Below are positions 57,283 through 64,000 of a stretch of 64,000 bases of DNA, piece after piece. The position numbers were made by a program, and so were the translations under genes. Source of the DNA: CAYUPI01 sp964446585 (GTDB taxonomy: Bacteria > Verrucomicrobiota > Verrucomicrobiia > Limisphaerales > UBA8199); the NCBI GenBank assembly GCA_964446585.1, contig CAYUPI010000004.1, positions 124,001-188,000 of the forward strand, given 5' to 3'. Positions within the stretch are counted from its first letter, which is position 1, and each line of letters begins with the position of its first letter. The notes beneath the pieces were generated by a model, which searched no databases, had not been told where the DNA came from, and saw only the letters and a program-made list of their open reading frames with translations.

Positions 57283-57873
57283 ATGAGCGGAACAAACTGC
57301 GAAGAACTGGATGCGGAAGACATGAGTCGGCTGAAGGCCGGGCACGGAGCGGCGTTGAACGCGCTGATGGATCGCCATGCCGAGCGCCTCTTCAATTACT
57401 TGCTGCGCCAACTCGGCAATGAAGCGGATGCCGCCGACCTCGCCCAGGAGGCATTCGTCAGAGTTTATCAGAATTGTGCGCGTTTCGATCCGGAGCGGAA
57501 GTTCTCGACTTGGTTGTTTACCATCGCAACAAACCTAGTTCGTGACCGGTTTCGATGGCGCATGCGGCACAGGGAGGTTTCGATAGATGCAGCAGACGAC
57601 GAGGGCGCAGCACTCCAAGACTCGCTGCCGGACACCACCGGCTCTCCCGAGGAGCAGATCGAGGCTCGGGAACGCGCGTCGGAAGTTCGCCGAGCTGTGG
57701 AATCGCTACCGGAGGAACTGCGGACGCCGTTGATTCTTTCCGAATACGAGGGGATGACGCATGCCGAGATCGGTACAGTGCTGGGGTGCTCGGCAAAGGC
57801 AATTGAGTCCCGACTCAGTCGCGCCCGAGGGCGTCTGCGAAAACGACTGGAGGGGTTGCTCCAGCCCGGTTAG
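57283..57873 (+). CDS. ECF-type RNA polymerase sigma factor
   Basis: A 196-residue sigma factor. Region 2 is HAERLFNYLLRQLGNEADAADLAQEAFVRVYQNCARFDPERKFSTWLFTIATN (residues about 26-80) and region 4 is LPEELRTPLILSEYEGMTHAEIGTVLGCSAKAIESRLSRARGRLRKRL (about 138-188) with its helix-turn-helix. No region 3 or extra domain. As the last gene of the anti-sigma/sensor/sigma trio, facing cusCBA, it most likely drives both directions when copper or silver is sensed (inference). Confidence 0.92.
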   Translation: MSGTNCEELDAEDMSRLKAGHGAALNALMDRHAERLFNYLLRQLGNEADAADLAQEAFVRVYQNCARFDPERKFSTWLFTIATNLVRDRFRWRMRHREVSIDAADDEGAALQDSLPDTTGSPEEQIEARERASEVRRAVESLPEELRTPLILSEYEGMTHAEIGTVLGCSAKAIESRLSRARGRLRKRLEGLLQPG

Positions 57874-57880
57874 AAGTGCG

Positions 57881-57927
57881 CGGGAGGCAGGTGGCCTCCC
57901 GACTCCAAAAGAGTTCTAACTCTTCTT
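57881..57927. terminator. Two hairpins and a T-run between convergent genes
   Basis: CGGGAGGC/GCCTCCCG with a 5-base loop (57881-57901) is followed by AAGAGTT/AACTCTT (57909-57924 region) and CTTTTT. The second is a good intrinsic terminator for the sigma gene on the plus strand; the arms also include the stop codon of the minus-strand gene. Confidence 0.65.
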
Positions 57928-58212
57928 TTTCGCCTCAGCTTCGGCCTTTTCGATCTTCTTGACGTATTTGGCCGGGTCTTTCTTGAAATCTTTCACGCAG
58001 TCTTTGCAGCAAAACTGGATCTCTCGGCCCTCATGGACATACACAAACGGTTTCCCCATTTCACCGAGTTTTTCACCTGAGACCACGCAAGTCTTCAGGG
58101 TATAAGGCTTTGGCTTGGTGTCCGTCTTCTGGTCGGCGGCCAGCCCAACCATGGGGGCGGTTAATGTGGAAACTGCCAGAATGGCAGCAGTAAGATTCTT
58201 GAGTTTTTTCAT
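57916..58212 (-). CDS. Exported TRASH/YHS-type metal-binding protein
   Basis: A 98-residue protein. ATG 58212 opens a signal peptide (LTAAILAVSTLTAPMVGLAAD). The mature part holds a TRASH-like Cys set: C42 in LKTCVVSGEKLGEMG, then FCCKDC (C68, C69, C72), ending in a Lys/Glu helix. Such domains bind copper or other soft metals. Its place beside the Cu/Ag efflux regulators, convergent with the sigma gene, suggests a periplasmic copper chaperone or buffer (inference). Confidence 0.75.
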   Translation of the reverse strand: MKKLKNLTAAILAVSTLTAPMVGLAADQKTDTKPKPYTLKTCVVSGEKLGEMGKPFVYVHEGREIQFCCKDCVKDFKKDPAKYVKKIEKAEAEAKKKS

Positions 58213-58797
58213 AATTTTGTTCGAGGTCGCATCTATTATACGCCGGATGCCGGCATTCCCTTCAATCTTTTTTTGGGCAGAAGTAGGGCGTCTGCTCGAT
58301 GGTTCTGTGCAATTTCTGCGCAATTCATTACAGAAGTTTAATCCGCTAAATTGCCTTTGTATGAAACTAAATCATGTCGGTCGGTGTCTCTCTAGCTGGA
58401 TATGAAAATGAAATCGAATCGCACCCGATTGATTGTAGAATTCAAGAAGTTTCAACGCCTGCCCGATTTGCCGATCGGCAAGGTAGCCGACACCAACCGA
58501 TCTTCAGCGAACTCCAAAGAGCACGGGGCCACATTGCCTACCGTCTGTCGTGAGGCTGTATTTCCCGCCCATGGCTTCGCGGAATGATCTTTAAAGGGGC
58601 TTCCGTCACGGGTGTAGGGTCGCTTAGTGTACTTTTCCTGCGCCGGCCTTTTTTTCTCTACCTGTTAAGTCCCTTCGCGTGATTGGAGGCGTGTTGGCGC
58701 CGTTCAGCGAGAATTTAATCGACTCCGATGGCCGACCCTTTCTCGCCACCCAATCCTGCAAACCAATAGTGCCAGGCGTGTTGGATAAATCTGCGGC
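58213..58797. other. 585-base stretch without a supported gene
   Basis: A frame of 61 codons at 58402-58587 begins ATGAAAATGAAA but shows no conserved pattern. The first 150 bases are AT-rich and probably contain the promoter of the TRASH-protein gene. Nothing else was recognised. Confidence 0.45.
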
Positions 58798-59595
58798 TCA
58801 GGACCAATTCAGCACCGCTTGTCGCCCGGCGCGCCGGCTCCGAGCGATAACCGTGGTGATGTATTCTTTTGCGCGCCCGACGGCTCTGGGCAACCGCAGC
58901 CCACGCGCCAGAAAGGCTGTGATTGCTGCAGCATAGGTGCAGCCTGTGCCGTGAGTGAAGACGCCTCGAATAAACGGCGCGCTCAGTAGCAATTCCTGAT
59001 TGCCGTCGTAAAATGTGTCCACCGCCACTTTGAGCCCGCGCAAATGCCCGCCCTTCACCAGCGCCGCACAGCCAAAGAGGCCGTGCAGTTCCCGCGCGGC
59101 AGAGCGCATCTCTTCGACTGAACGGATCTTCCTGCCGAGCAGGATCTCTGCCTCCCGCAAGTTAGGCGTAATCAGGCTGGCTTGCGGAAGCAGATCATCT
59201 ATGAGGTGTCCTATAGCGGAAGGCTGCAAGAGCTGTGCGCCGCTGGTTGCAACCATCACTGGATCGACTACCAGCGGTGTGGGATTGCTTTGCCAATAGC
59301 GCGCGACCGCCCGGATAATTTCCACCGAATACAGCATCCCGGTTTTTGCGGCGCCAGGTCGAAATGTCTTCACCACCGCTTCTAGTTGACGGGTGACCAT
59401 GGTCGGTCGGCAGGCCTGGATGGCCAGCACCGCAGCTGGGTTTTGGGCCGTGATGCAAGTGATCGCCGTGATCCCGTGGACGCCAAGCGCAGAGAATGTC
59501 TTTAGATCGGCTTGAATCCCTGCTCCCCCTCCACTATCCGAGCCGGCGATGGTGAGGGCGACGGGGAGCCTCTTGCGGTTCAGCATTGGGGACAT
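58798..59595 (-). CDS. thiD: Hydroxymethylpyrimidine/phosphomethylpyrimidine kinase
   Basis: A 265-residue ribokinase-fold enzyme that phosphorylates HMP and HMP-P for thiamine synthesis. The start of the fold is VALTIAGSDSGGGAGIQADLKTFSALGVHG; the C-terminal catalytic string FTHGTGCTYAAAITAFLARG holds the usual GTGC-type anion hole. ATG 59595 or 59586 fits the family; the open frame upstream runs through a GAAACGT repeat. No other thiamine genes are next to it. Confidence 0.93.
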   Translation of the reverse strand: MSPMLNRKRLPVALTIAGSDSGGGAGIQADLKTFSALGVHGITAITCITAQNPAAVLAIQACRPTMVTRQLEAVVKTFRPGAAKTGMLYSVEIIRAVARYWQSNPTPLVVDPVMVATSGAQLLQPSAIGHLIDDLLPQASLITPNLREAEILLGRKIRSVEEMRSAARELHGLFGCAALVKGGHLRGLKVAVDTFYDGNQELLLSAPFIRGVFTHGTGCTYAAAITAFLARGLRLPRAVGRAKEYITTVIARSRRAGRQAVLNWS

Positions 59596-59610
59596 TGTAG
59601 CAGGGACCGT

Positions 59611-59645
59611 GAAACGTGAAACGTGAAACGTGATGCGTGATGCAT
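59611..59645 (+). repeat. 7-base word array between thiD and polX
   Basis: Three GAAACGT words, then GATGCGT and GATGCAT, in exact register, lying in the short divergent region that should hold both promoters. Confidence 0.8.
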
Positions 59646-59703
59646 GACGTAATTGCGCTACTCGCCGCTCGACACTCCAGACCTGGCATATCATATTCGG
59701 CTC

Positions 59704-61467
59704 ATGGACAAGGAACAGGTTGCCGAGGTGTTGGTGAACATCGCCACGCTGCTGGAATTGAAGGGCGAAAATCCGTTCAAGACCCGCGCCTATCACAACG
59801 CCGCCCGGGCACTCGAAGCGATGAGCGAATCACTGGAGAAAGTGGTTGCCGACGAGCGACTGGGCGAAATCAAAGGCATCGGCGAGTCGATTCAGAAAAA
59901 AATTACCGAACTATTGGAAACAGGAAAACTGGCTTACTACGAAGAATTGAAAGCCGCCATGCCCCCCGGCCTGGTCCTGATGCTCGAAATCCCGGGCCTG
60001 GGCCCGAAAAAGATCAAAGCGCTCCATGATGAGCTGGGGATTGAAAGCGTCGAGCAGTTGGAAAAGGCGTGCAAGGACGGCGAAGTGGCAAAACTGGCGG
60101 GTTTCGGGGAAAAAACGCAGACCAACATACTCGAAGGAATTAACCGGCGCCGTTCCTACGCATCGCGGCATTTGATCAGCGAGGCGCTTCCGCTAGCGGA
60201 TTCATTATTGGAAGCATTGCGGTCGCATCGCGACGTCATTCGCTGCAGCGCGGCCGGAAGCTTGCGGCGGCATCGCGAAGTCATCGGCGACGTTGACTTG
60301 CTCGCTTCGTCCAAAAAGCCGGCCGCAGTACTGGATTTTTTCTCTGAGCAACCGGGAATTCTGAGTGTGATTGCCAAAGGGGAGACGAAGGCCAGTGTCT
60401 TGTTAAAGGGCGGCATCCAATCCGACCTGCGCGTCGTGAGCGACGCGGAATTTCCTTACGCCCTGATGTATTTCACGGGCAATAAAGAGCATAACATCGT
60501 CATGCGTCAGCGGGCCATCGACCGGGGCTTGCGCTTAAATGAGTACGGCCTGTTCCGATCGAAGGTCGAAACGCGAGATCCCAAGCTGCTGGTTCACTGC
60601 AAGACCGAGGAGGAAATTTTTGAGAATCTCGGTCTGCACTATGTCCCACCGGAGATGCGCGAGGATACGGGCGAAATCAAGCTGGCCGAAGACGGGCCGC
60701 TGTCGCGCCTGGTCGAGTGGACTGACCTGAAGGGCTCGTTGCATAATCATTCGACCTGGAGCGACGGTCACCAGCGGCCGGAAGAGATCGCCGCGGCGAT
60801 GCGCGAGCTCGGCCTAGCTTATTGGGGGGTCACGGACCACTCAAAGGCATCTTTCCAGGCCAACGGCCTGGATGAGACCCGCCTGCGCAAGCAGCTTGCC
60901 GAAATCAATCGAATCAACCAGCAACTCGCCGAGCAGGGAACCGATTTCCGCCTGCTCACCGGAGCGGAAGTGGACATTTTGAAGGACGGCAGACTCGACT
61001 TCTCTGATGAGATGTTGGGCGAGCTGGATGTGGTCATCGCGAGCATTCATCAAAGCTTCAGCCAGACGGAAGCGGAAACGACCCGACGACTCATTGGCGC
61101 CGCGCAGAATCCCTATGTGCATATCCTGGGGCACCTGACCGGGCGGCTATTGCTAGAGCGCGAGCCCTATAAGGTGGATCAGCACGCCGTCATCGATGCC
61201 TGCGCCGAGACCGGCACCTGGATCGAGCTCAACGCTAATCCACACCGGTTCGACTTGGACTGGCGACTGTGGCCGTATGCGAAATCTAAAGGTGTGAAAT
61301 GCGTGATTAACTGTGACGCGCATCGGCTCGAGCACGCCGCTTTTCTGCGGCTCGGAGCCGGGATTGCCAGGAAAGGGTGGCTAACAAAGGGAGATGTGGT
61401 GAACACACTACCGTTGGCGGCATTACGGCGTGAACTCGGCAAGAAACGGGCAAAAGTGGTCAAATGA
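59704..61467 (+). CDS. polX: DNA polymerase X family protein with PHP domain
   Basis: A 587-residue repair polymerase/3'-5' exonuclease. The N-terminal part has helix-hairpin-helix strings (GENPFKTRAYHNAARALE, EIPGLGPKKIKAL) and the polymerase nucleotidyltransferase site GSLRRHREVIGDVDLLAS with the two acidic residues DVD. The C-terminal PHP domain starts at LKGSLHNHSTWSDGHQRPEEIAAA and includes VTDHS, IASIHQS and CDAHR metal ligands. ATG 59704 was chosen (MDKEQVAEVL). The next gene may start by ATGA overlap at its stop. Confidence 0.94.
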   Translation: MDKEQVAEVLVNIATLLELKGENPFKTRAYHNAARALEAMSESLEKVVADERLGEIKGIGESIQKKITELLETGKLAYYEELKAAMPPGLVLMLEIPGLGPKKIKALHDELGIESVEQLEKACKDGEVAKLAGFGEKTQTNILEGINRRRSYASRHLISEALPLADSLLEALRSHRDVIRCSAAGSLRRHREVIGDVDLLASSKKPAAVLDFFSEQPGILSVIAKGETKASVLLKGGIQSDLRVVSDAEFPYALMYFTGNKEHNIVMRQRAIDRGLRLNEYGLFRSKVETRDPKLLVHCKTEEEIFENLGLHYVPPEMREDTGEIKLAEDGPLSRLVEWTDLKGSLHNHSTWSDGHQRPEEIAAAMRELGLAYWGVTDHSKASFQANGLDETRLRKQLAEINRINQQLAEQGTDFRLLTGAEVDILKDGRLDFSDEMLGELDVVIASIHQSFSQTEAETTRRLIGAAQNPYVHILGHLTGRLLLEREPYKVDQHAVIDACAETGTWIELNANPHRFDLDWRLWPYAKSKGVKCVINCDAHRLEHAAFLRLGAGIARKGWLTKGDVVNTLPLAALRRELGKKRAKVVK

Positions 61468-61496
61468 AACGGCCGCTGGGAACGAAGGACAATGTT

Positions 61497-62054
61497 ATGA
61501 AACGGAAACCATCGCGCCTCAGGCGGGCCAAAACGGCCTTGCTGGTAATCGATATTCAGGATCGGCTGCTGCCGGCGATCTTCGAGAAGGAGCGGCTGGT
61601 TCGAAACAGCGTGCTGTTGATCAAAGGGGCGACTATTCTCGGGCTGCCGATTTTCGTTACCGAACAATATCGCAGAGGGTTGGGATTGACGACTCTGGAG
61701 ATTGCGTCAGCAATCGCTGGATTTGCGCCGATCGAAAAGGTCACTTTCAGTTCATGTGGCGCCCCCGGCCTGGTGACCACGCTGAAGCAGAGGGGCTTGA
61801 TCGACGTTCTATTATGTGGAATGGAGGCGCATGTCTGCGTTCTTCAGACGTGTCTGGACCTGGTTGGCGATGGCTTCAACGTCTTCGTAGTGGCGGATGC
61901 TGTGTCTGCGCGCAACCCCGAAAACTCGCGACTGGCAATAGACCGGATGCGCAGCGCGGGGGCGTTGATTGTTTCGACCGAGATGGTGTTCTTTGAGCTG
62001 CTCGAGCGCGCCGCGACCGACGAGTTCAAGCAGATTCTGGCTCTGGTGAGATGA
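61497..62054 (+). CDS. Isochorismatase-family hydrolase
   Basis: A 185-residue cysteine hydrolase. The family features are TALLVIDIQDRLLPAI (catalytic Asp), a Lys in the middle (IEKVTFSSCG), the cis-peptide GMEAHVCVLQTCLDL with the catalytic Cys, and the usual length of the YcaC-like group. The substrate is not defined by sequence. ATG 61497 or the ATG at 61464, which overlaps the polX stop, may be used. The gene follows polX and is likely co-transcribed. Confidence 0.87.
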   Translation: MKRKPSRLRRAKTALLVIDIQDRLLPAIFEKERLVRNSVLLIKGATILGLPIFVTEQYRRGLGLTTLEIASAIAGFAPIEKVTFSSCGAPGLVTTLKQRGLIDVLLCGMEAHVCVLQTCLDLVGDGFNVFVVADAVSARNPENSRLAIDRMRSAGALIVSTEMVFFELLERAATDEFKQILALVR

Positions 62055-62061
62055 GAACGTG

Positions 62062-62152
62062 CTGTAGGAGCCGACGTAAGGAGGCTCTGACCGAAAAATC
62101 GAAAATCCCAAACCCAGAATTGATCAGAGCTTCCTTACGTCGGCTCCTACAG
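62062..62152. repeat. Near-perfect 29-base inverted repeat between convergent genes
   Basis: Arms 62062-62090 (CTGTAGGAGCCGACGTAAGG...) and 62124-62152 match as reverse complements with one mismatch in 29, around a 33-base spacer that itself contains GAAAATC/AAACCC-like words. It starts seven bases after one gene and ends just before the stop of the opposite gene. It may be a two-way terminator, and its arms relate to the GCCGAC palindromes at 16522 and 26087. Confidence 0.9.
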
Positions 62153-62155
62153 ATA

Positions 62156-62794
62156 TTAATCCAGCTTCTTTACCCGGATGTTCTTGTAACGCACGACGCT
62201 CTTGGGGTCATGCGCCTGCAGCGCGAAAGTGCCCGACGCGAGCTTGCGCGTGTAGTTGTGGCCGGGCTGAGCGCCGTCCGGTTCCGTATATTCCAGCACG
62301 GTCTGGCCGTCCACCTTCACAGTAATCTTTTTGCCTTTGACGATGACTTCCTCGGTCCACCATTTGTCATCCTGCGCCGGAGACTTGGCAATATTGACAA
62401 CGTCGTAGAGGCTGCCGGTCTTTTTCCAATCGCTGTGTGTATTATCAACCTGGCATTCAAAACCGTATTTCGGGAAGCCTCTTTCCTGATACTGCGAATG
62501 GAAATAAATGCCGCCATTGGCGCCATGGTCGGTCATGACGTCCACTTTGAGGTCGAAGTTCGTAAAGGGAGCGAGGTCGCCAACGTAGTACAAGTGAGCG
62601 GTCTCTCCGCGCGTCACGAAGGCGCCATCCTCAATTTTCCAGGTATTGGTGTGATCGATGGAGCTCTTCCAGCCATTGAACGTGGTTCCGTCACAGAGCA
62701 GGGTGAACCCGGGTTCGACCTCAGCCGCCGTAAGCCCGGGAACGGCGATCAAGAGCGCGCTGACCGCAAAGCCAGACAGTAGGTTTCTTTTCAT
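62156..62794 (-). CDS. DUF1080 (3-keto-disaccharide hydrolase-like) exported protein
   Basis: A 212-residue protein with a signal peptide (MKRNLLSGFAVSALLIAVPGLTAAE) and one concanavalin-like domain: FTLLCDGTTFNGWKSS, FVTRGETAHLYYVG, FDLKVDVMTDHGANGGIYFHSQY and a C-terminal ALQAHDPKSVVRYKNIRVKKL, the standard DUF1080 pattern that is very common in Verrucomicrobiota and Planctomycetota. Relatives cleave 3-keto glycosides, but this activity cannot be shown from sequence. Monocistronic, convergent with the isochorismatase-family gene. Confidence 0.9.
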   Translation of the reverse strand: MKRNLLSGFAVSALLIAVPGLTAAEVEPGFTLLCDGTTFNGWKSSIDHTNTWKIEDGAFVTRGETAHLYYVGDLAPFTNFDLKVDVMTDHGANGGIYFHSQYQERGFPKYGFECQVDNTHSDWKKTGSLYDVVNIAKSPAQDDKWWTEEVIVKGKKITVKVDGQTVLEYTEPDGAQPGHNYTRKLASGTFALQAHDPKSVVRYKNIRVKKLD

Positions 62795-62867
62795 GCGCCG
62801 GACACTAAACGAGCGAGTTGTGTGCGCAAGGAAAAAGGTACTCGGATGAGTTGGCGAACGTTGCCGC

Positions 62868-64000
62868 TTACAACGCAGGCTCCAGCGCCGCGGCTAGTTC
62901 TTCCGGCGTCAGCGAAATCGGGTTCGCTTTCGTGCTGGTGGCCTTGCCCGCCTTCTCCACTAGTTCTGCGGTGTGAACTCGCGTGACACCGTAGGCTCGC
63001 AGCCGAGGAATCTTCAAGTCCGCCACAAGCGCGTGGACCCACTCGACGCCGTCATCAGCAGTCGCCGACTCGCGGCCGGTTAACAAACGCGCGACTTCTT
63101 CAAAACGGTTCAGCGGCTGGCTGGTGCCGCCGCGCCGCCGCAGGGCCGCCACGTTTACCGCCATAACATGTGGTAGAAGGGCTGCGCAGACGGCTCCATG
63201 CGGCGCGGGAAACATCCCGCCGATCGGTCCGGCAAATCCGTGCACTGCCCCCAGTCCGGCATTTGCGAGGGCGAGTCCACCGAACAAACTGGCGGCGGCC
63301 ATGTCCTCGCGGGCTGCGGGGGCTTTGCGGCCTTGCTCGAAAGCGACTTTGAGCGAGCGAGCAACGCGCCGAAGTCCTGCCACACAGACGGCATCCGTCA
63401 TCGGGTTTGCCCGCGAGCTGACATAAGGCTCGATCAGTTGTGTGAGCGCGTCCAATCCGGTGCTGGCTGTAATGGACGACGGCAGGTCATAAGTCAGCTC
63501 CGGGTCAACCACGGCCAACCGGGGAAGCATGAAGGCGCTGCGCAGGCTGACCTTGACCCGATGGATCGGCGAGGCCAGCACGGCATTACGGGTGACCTCG
63601 GTGCCCGTGCCGGCGGTGGTAGGAAGGGCGATGTACGGCGCAGCAGGACGGCTCAAGGTTTTGGCCTGGCCAACCACCTCGAGATAGTTCAGCAAATCCC
63701 CCTCATTCGTCAGCATGGCAGAAATGGCTTTGCCGCCGTCCAGCGCACTGCCTCCGCCAAAGCCAATAACCAGATCGCAGCGTTCGTTGCTGGCGAGCGC
63801 GACGCCTTCTTGAACGGTCGAAATTTCGGGCTCACCGGCTACCGAAAAAGTGCTAGTTTCGATCCCTTGCACTCGCAGCTGCGCCAGCAGCGGCGCAGCT
63901 CGGCTAGGATTGCGGCCAGTCACAACCAGCGCGCGGCGGCCCATCTCTTTGGCGAGCGGGCCAACTTCGCGCACAGCCCCGGCGCCGAATATAATCCGAG
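62868..64000 (-). CDS. Iron-containing alcohol dehydrogenase, cut by the right edge
   Basis: The C-terminal 377 or so residues of a group III metal-dependent alcohol dehydrogenase. Visible: the GAGAVREVGPLAKEMGRRALVVTGRN start of the NAD domain (reading through the window end), GFGGGSALDGGKAISAML, ALPTTAGTGTEVTRNAVL, and metal-binding HGFAGPIGGMFPAPHGAVCAALLPHVM. The true start lies outside the window. Maleylacetate reductase or lactaldehyde/1,3-propanediol dehydrogenase types are possible; the substrate is unresolved. Confidence 0.9.
   Translation of the reverse strand, partial: RIIFGAGAVREVGPLAKEMGRRALVVTGRNPSRAAPLLAQLRVQGIETSTFSVAGEPEISTVQEGVALASNERCDLVIGFGGGSALDGGKAISAMLTNEGDLLNYLEVVGQAKTLSRPAAPYIALPTTAGTGTEVTRNAVLASPIHRVKVSLRSAFMLPRLAVVDPELTYDLPSSITASTGLDALTQLIEPYVSSRANPMTDAVCVAGLRRVARSLKVAFEQGRKAPAAREDMAAASLFGGLALANAGLGAVHGFAGPIGGMFPAPHGAVCAALLPHVMAVNVAALRRRGGTSQPLNRFEEVARLLTGRESATADDGVEWVHALVADLKIPRLRAYGVTRVHTAELVEKAGKATSTKANPISLTPEELAAALEPAL

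Noticed and set aside
58402..58587. Small protein gene of 61 codons
   Set aside because: An ATG-rich start but no conserved pattern, no clear ribosome binding site and no neighbour support.
1..64000. Insertion sequences, integrases or prophage genes
   Set aside because: No transposase, integrase or phage structural gene was found; repeats present are short non-coding tracts.

Overview
The window reads as a chromosomal segment of a Verrucomicrobiota bacterium, probably near the Pedosphaera/Limisphaerales group. This placement is inferred from gene content, not from a marker gene. The clues are secreted proteins ending in a shared FYR-type C-terminal module, a DUF1080 protein, a GHL6-type glycosidase-like protein, a partial type II secretion/type IV pilus cluster, and moderately high GC. 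No rRNA or tRNA gene was recognised.

Layout. 0.2-7.2 kb: exported proteins (PagL-like deacylase, beta-helix protein, GWI-repeat protein, GHL6 glycosidase-like protein, SHOCT lipoprotein, large secreted protein). 7.2-25.8 kb: a nucleobase catabolic island. A minus-strand operon preT - four-helix-bundle gene - preA - cupin lipoprotein - mmsA handles reductive pyrimidine breakdown. Divergent from it, a plus-strand series holds an M20 amidohydrolase, OHCU decarboxylase, HIU hydrolase, allantoate amidohydrolase, allantoinase, ureidoglycine aminohydrolase, a GAF protein, ureidoglycolate amidohydrolase and a single-chain xanthine dehydrogenase, with convergent xdhC. Together these run from xanthine to glyoxylate, but no urate oxidase is visible. 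26.1-30.1 kb: threonine synthase, a TPR protein, a methyltransferase. 30.2-40.2 kb: gspE, GspL-like, PilO/GspM-like and gspD genes with overlapping starts, then a 1044-residue exported adhesin-like protein. 40.2-48.6 kb: ilvN-ilvC, an HTH/metallo-beta-lactamase fusion, glycerate kinase, glutaredoxin, panC, nadB, an aquaporin, a haem lipoprotein. 48.7-58.2 kb: a Cu(I)/Ag(I) efflux operon cusCBA, divergent from a CnrYXH-like anti-sigma/sensor/ECF-sigma trio, and a TRASH-type metal-binding protein. 58.8-64 kb: thiD, polX, an isochorismatase-family protein, a DUF1080 protein, and an iron-containing alcohol dehydrogenase cut by the right edge.

The most unusual content is a set of about 17 short, degenerate, strictly phased word arrays. 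One class uses 7-base words with occasional 11-base words; the other uses 8-base words. They sit directly after stop codons, directly before start codons, and inside two enzyme genes without breaking the frame. The two four-helix-bundle (S23/23S-IVP family) genes are each wrapped in such arrays with the same arm layout, and each lies between genes of an otherwise continuous operon (preT|preA and cusB|cusA). This resembles the stem-loop intervening sequences of bacterial 23S rRNA, but placed in protein-coding transcripts. It is the strongest candidate here for an undescribed system. A second repeat family consists of short palindromes related to GCCGAC..GTCGGCGGCTAC, one of which forms the 3' end of the allantoate amidohydrolase gene.
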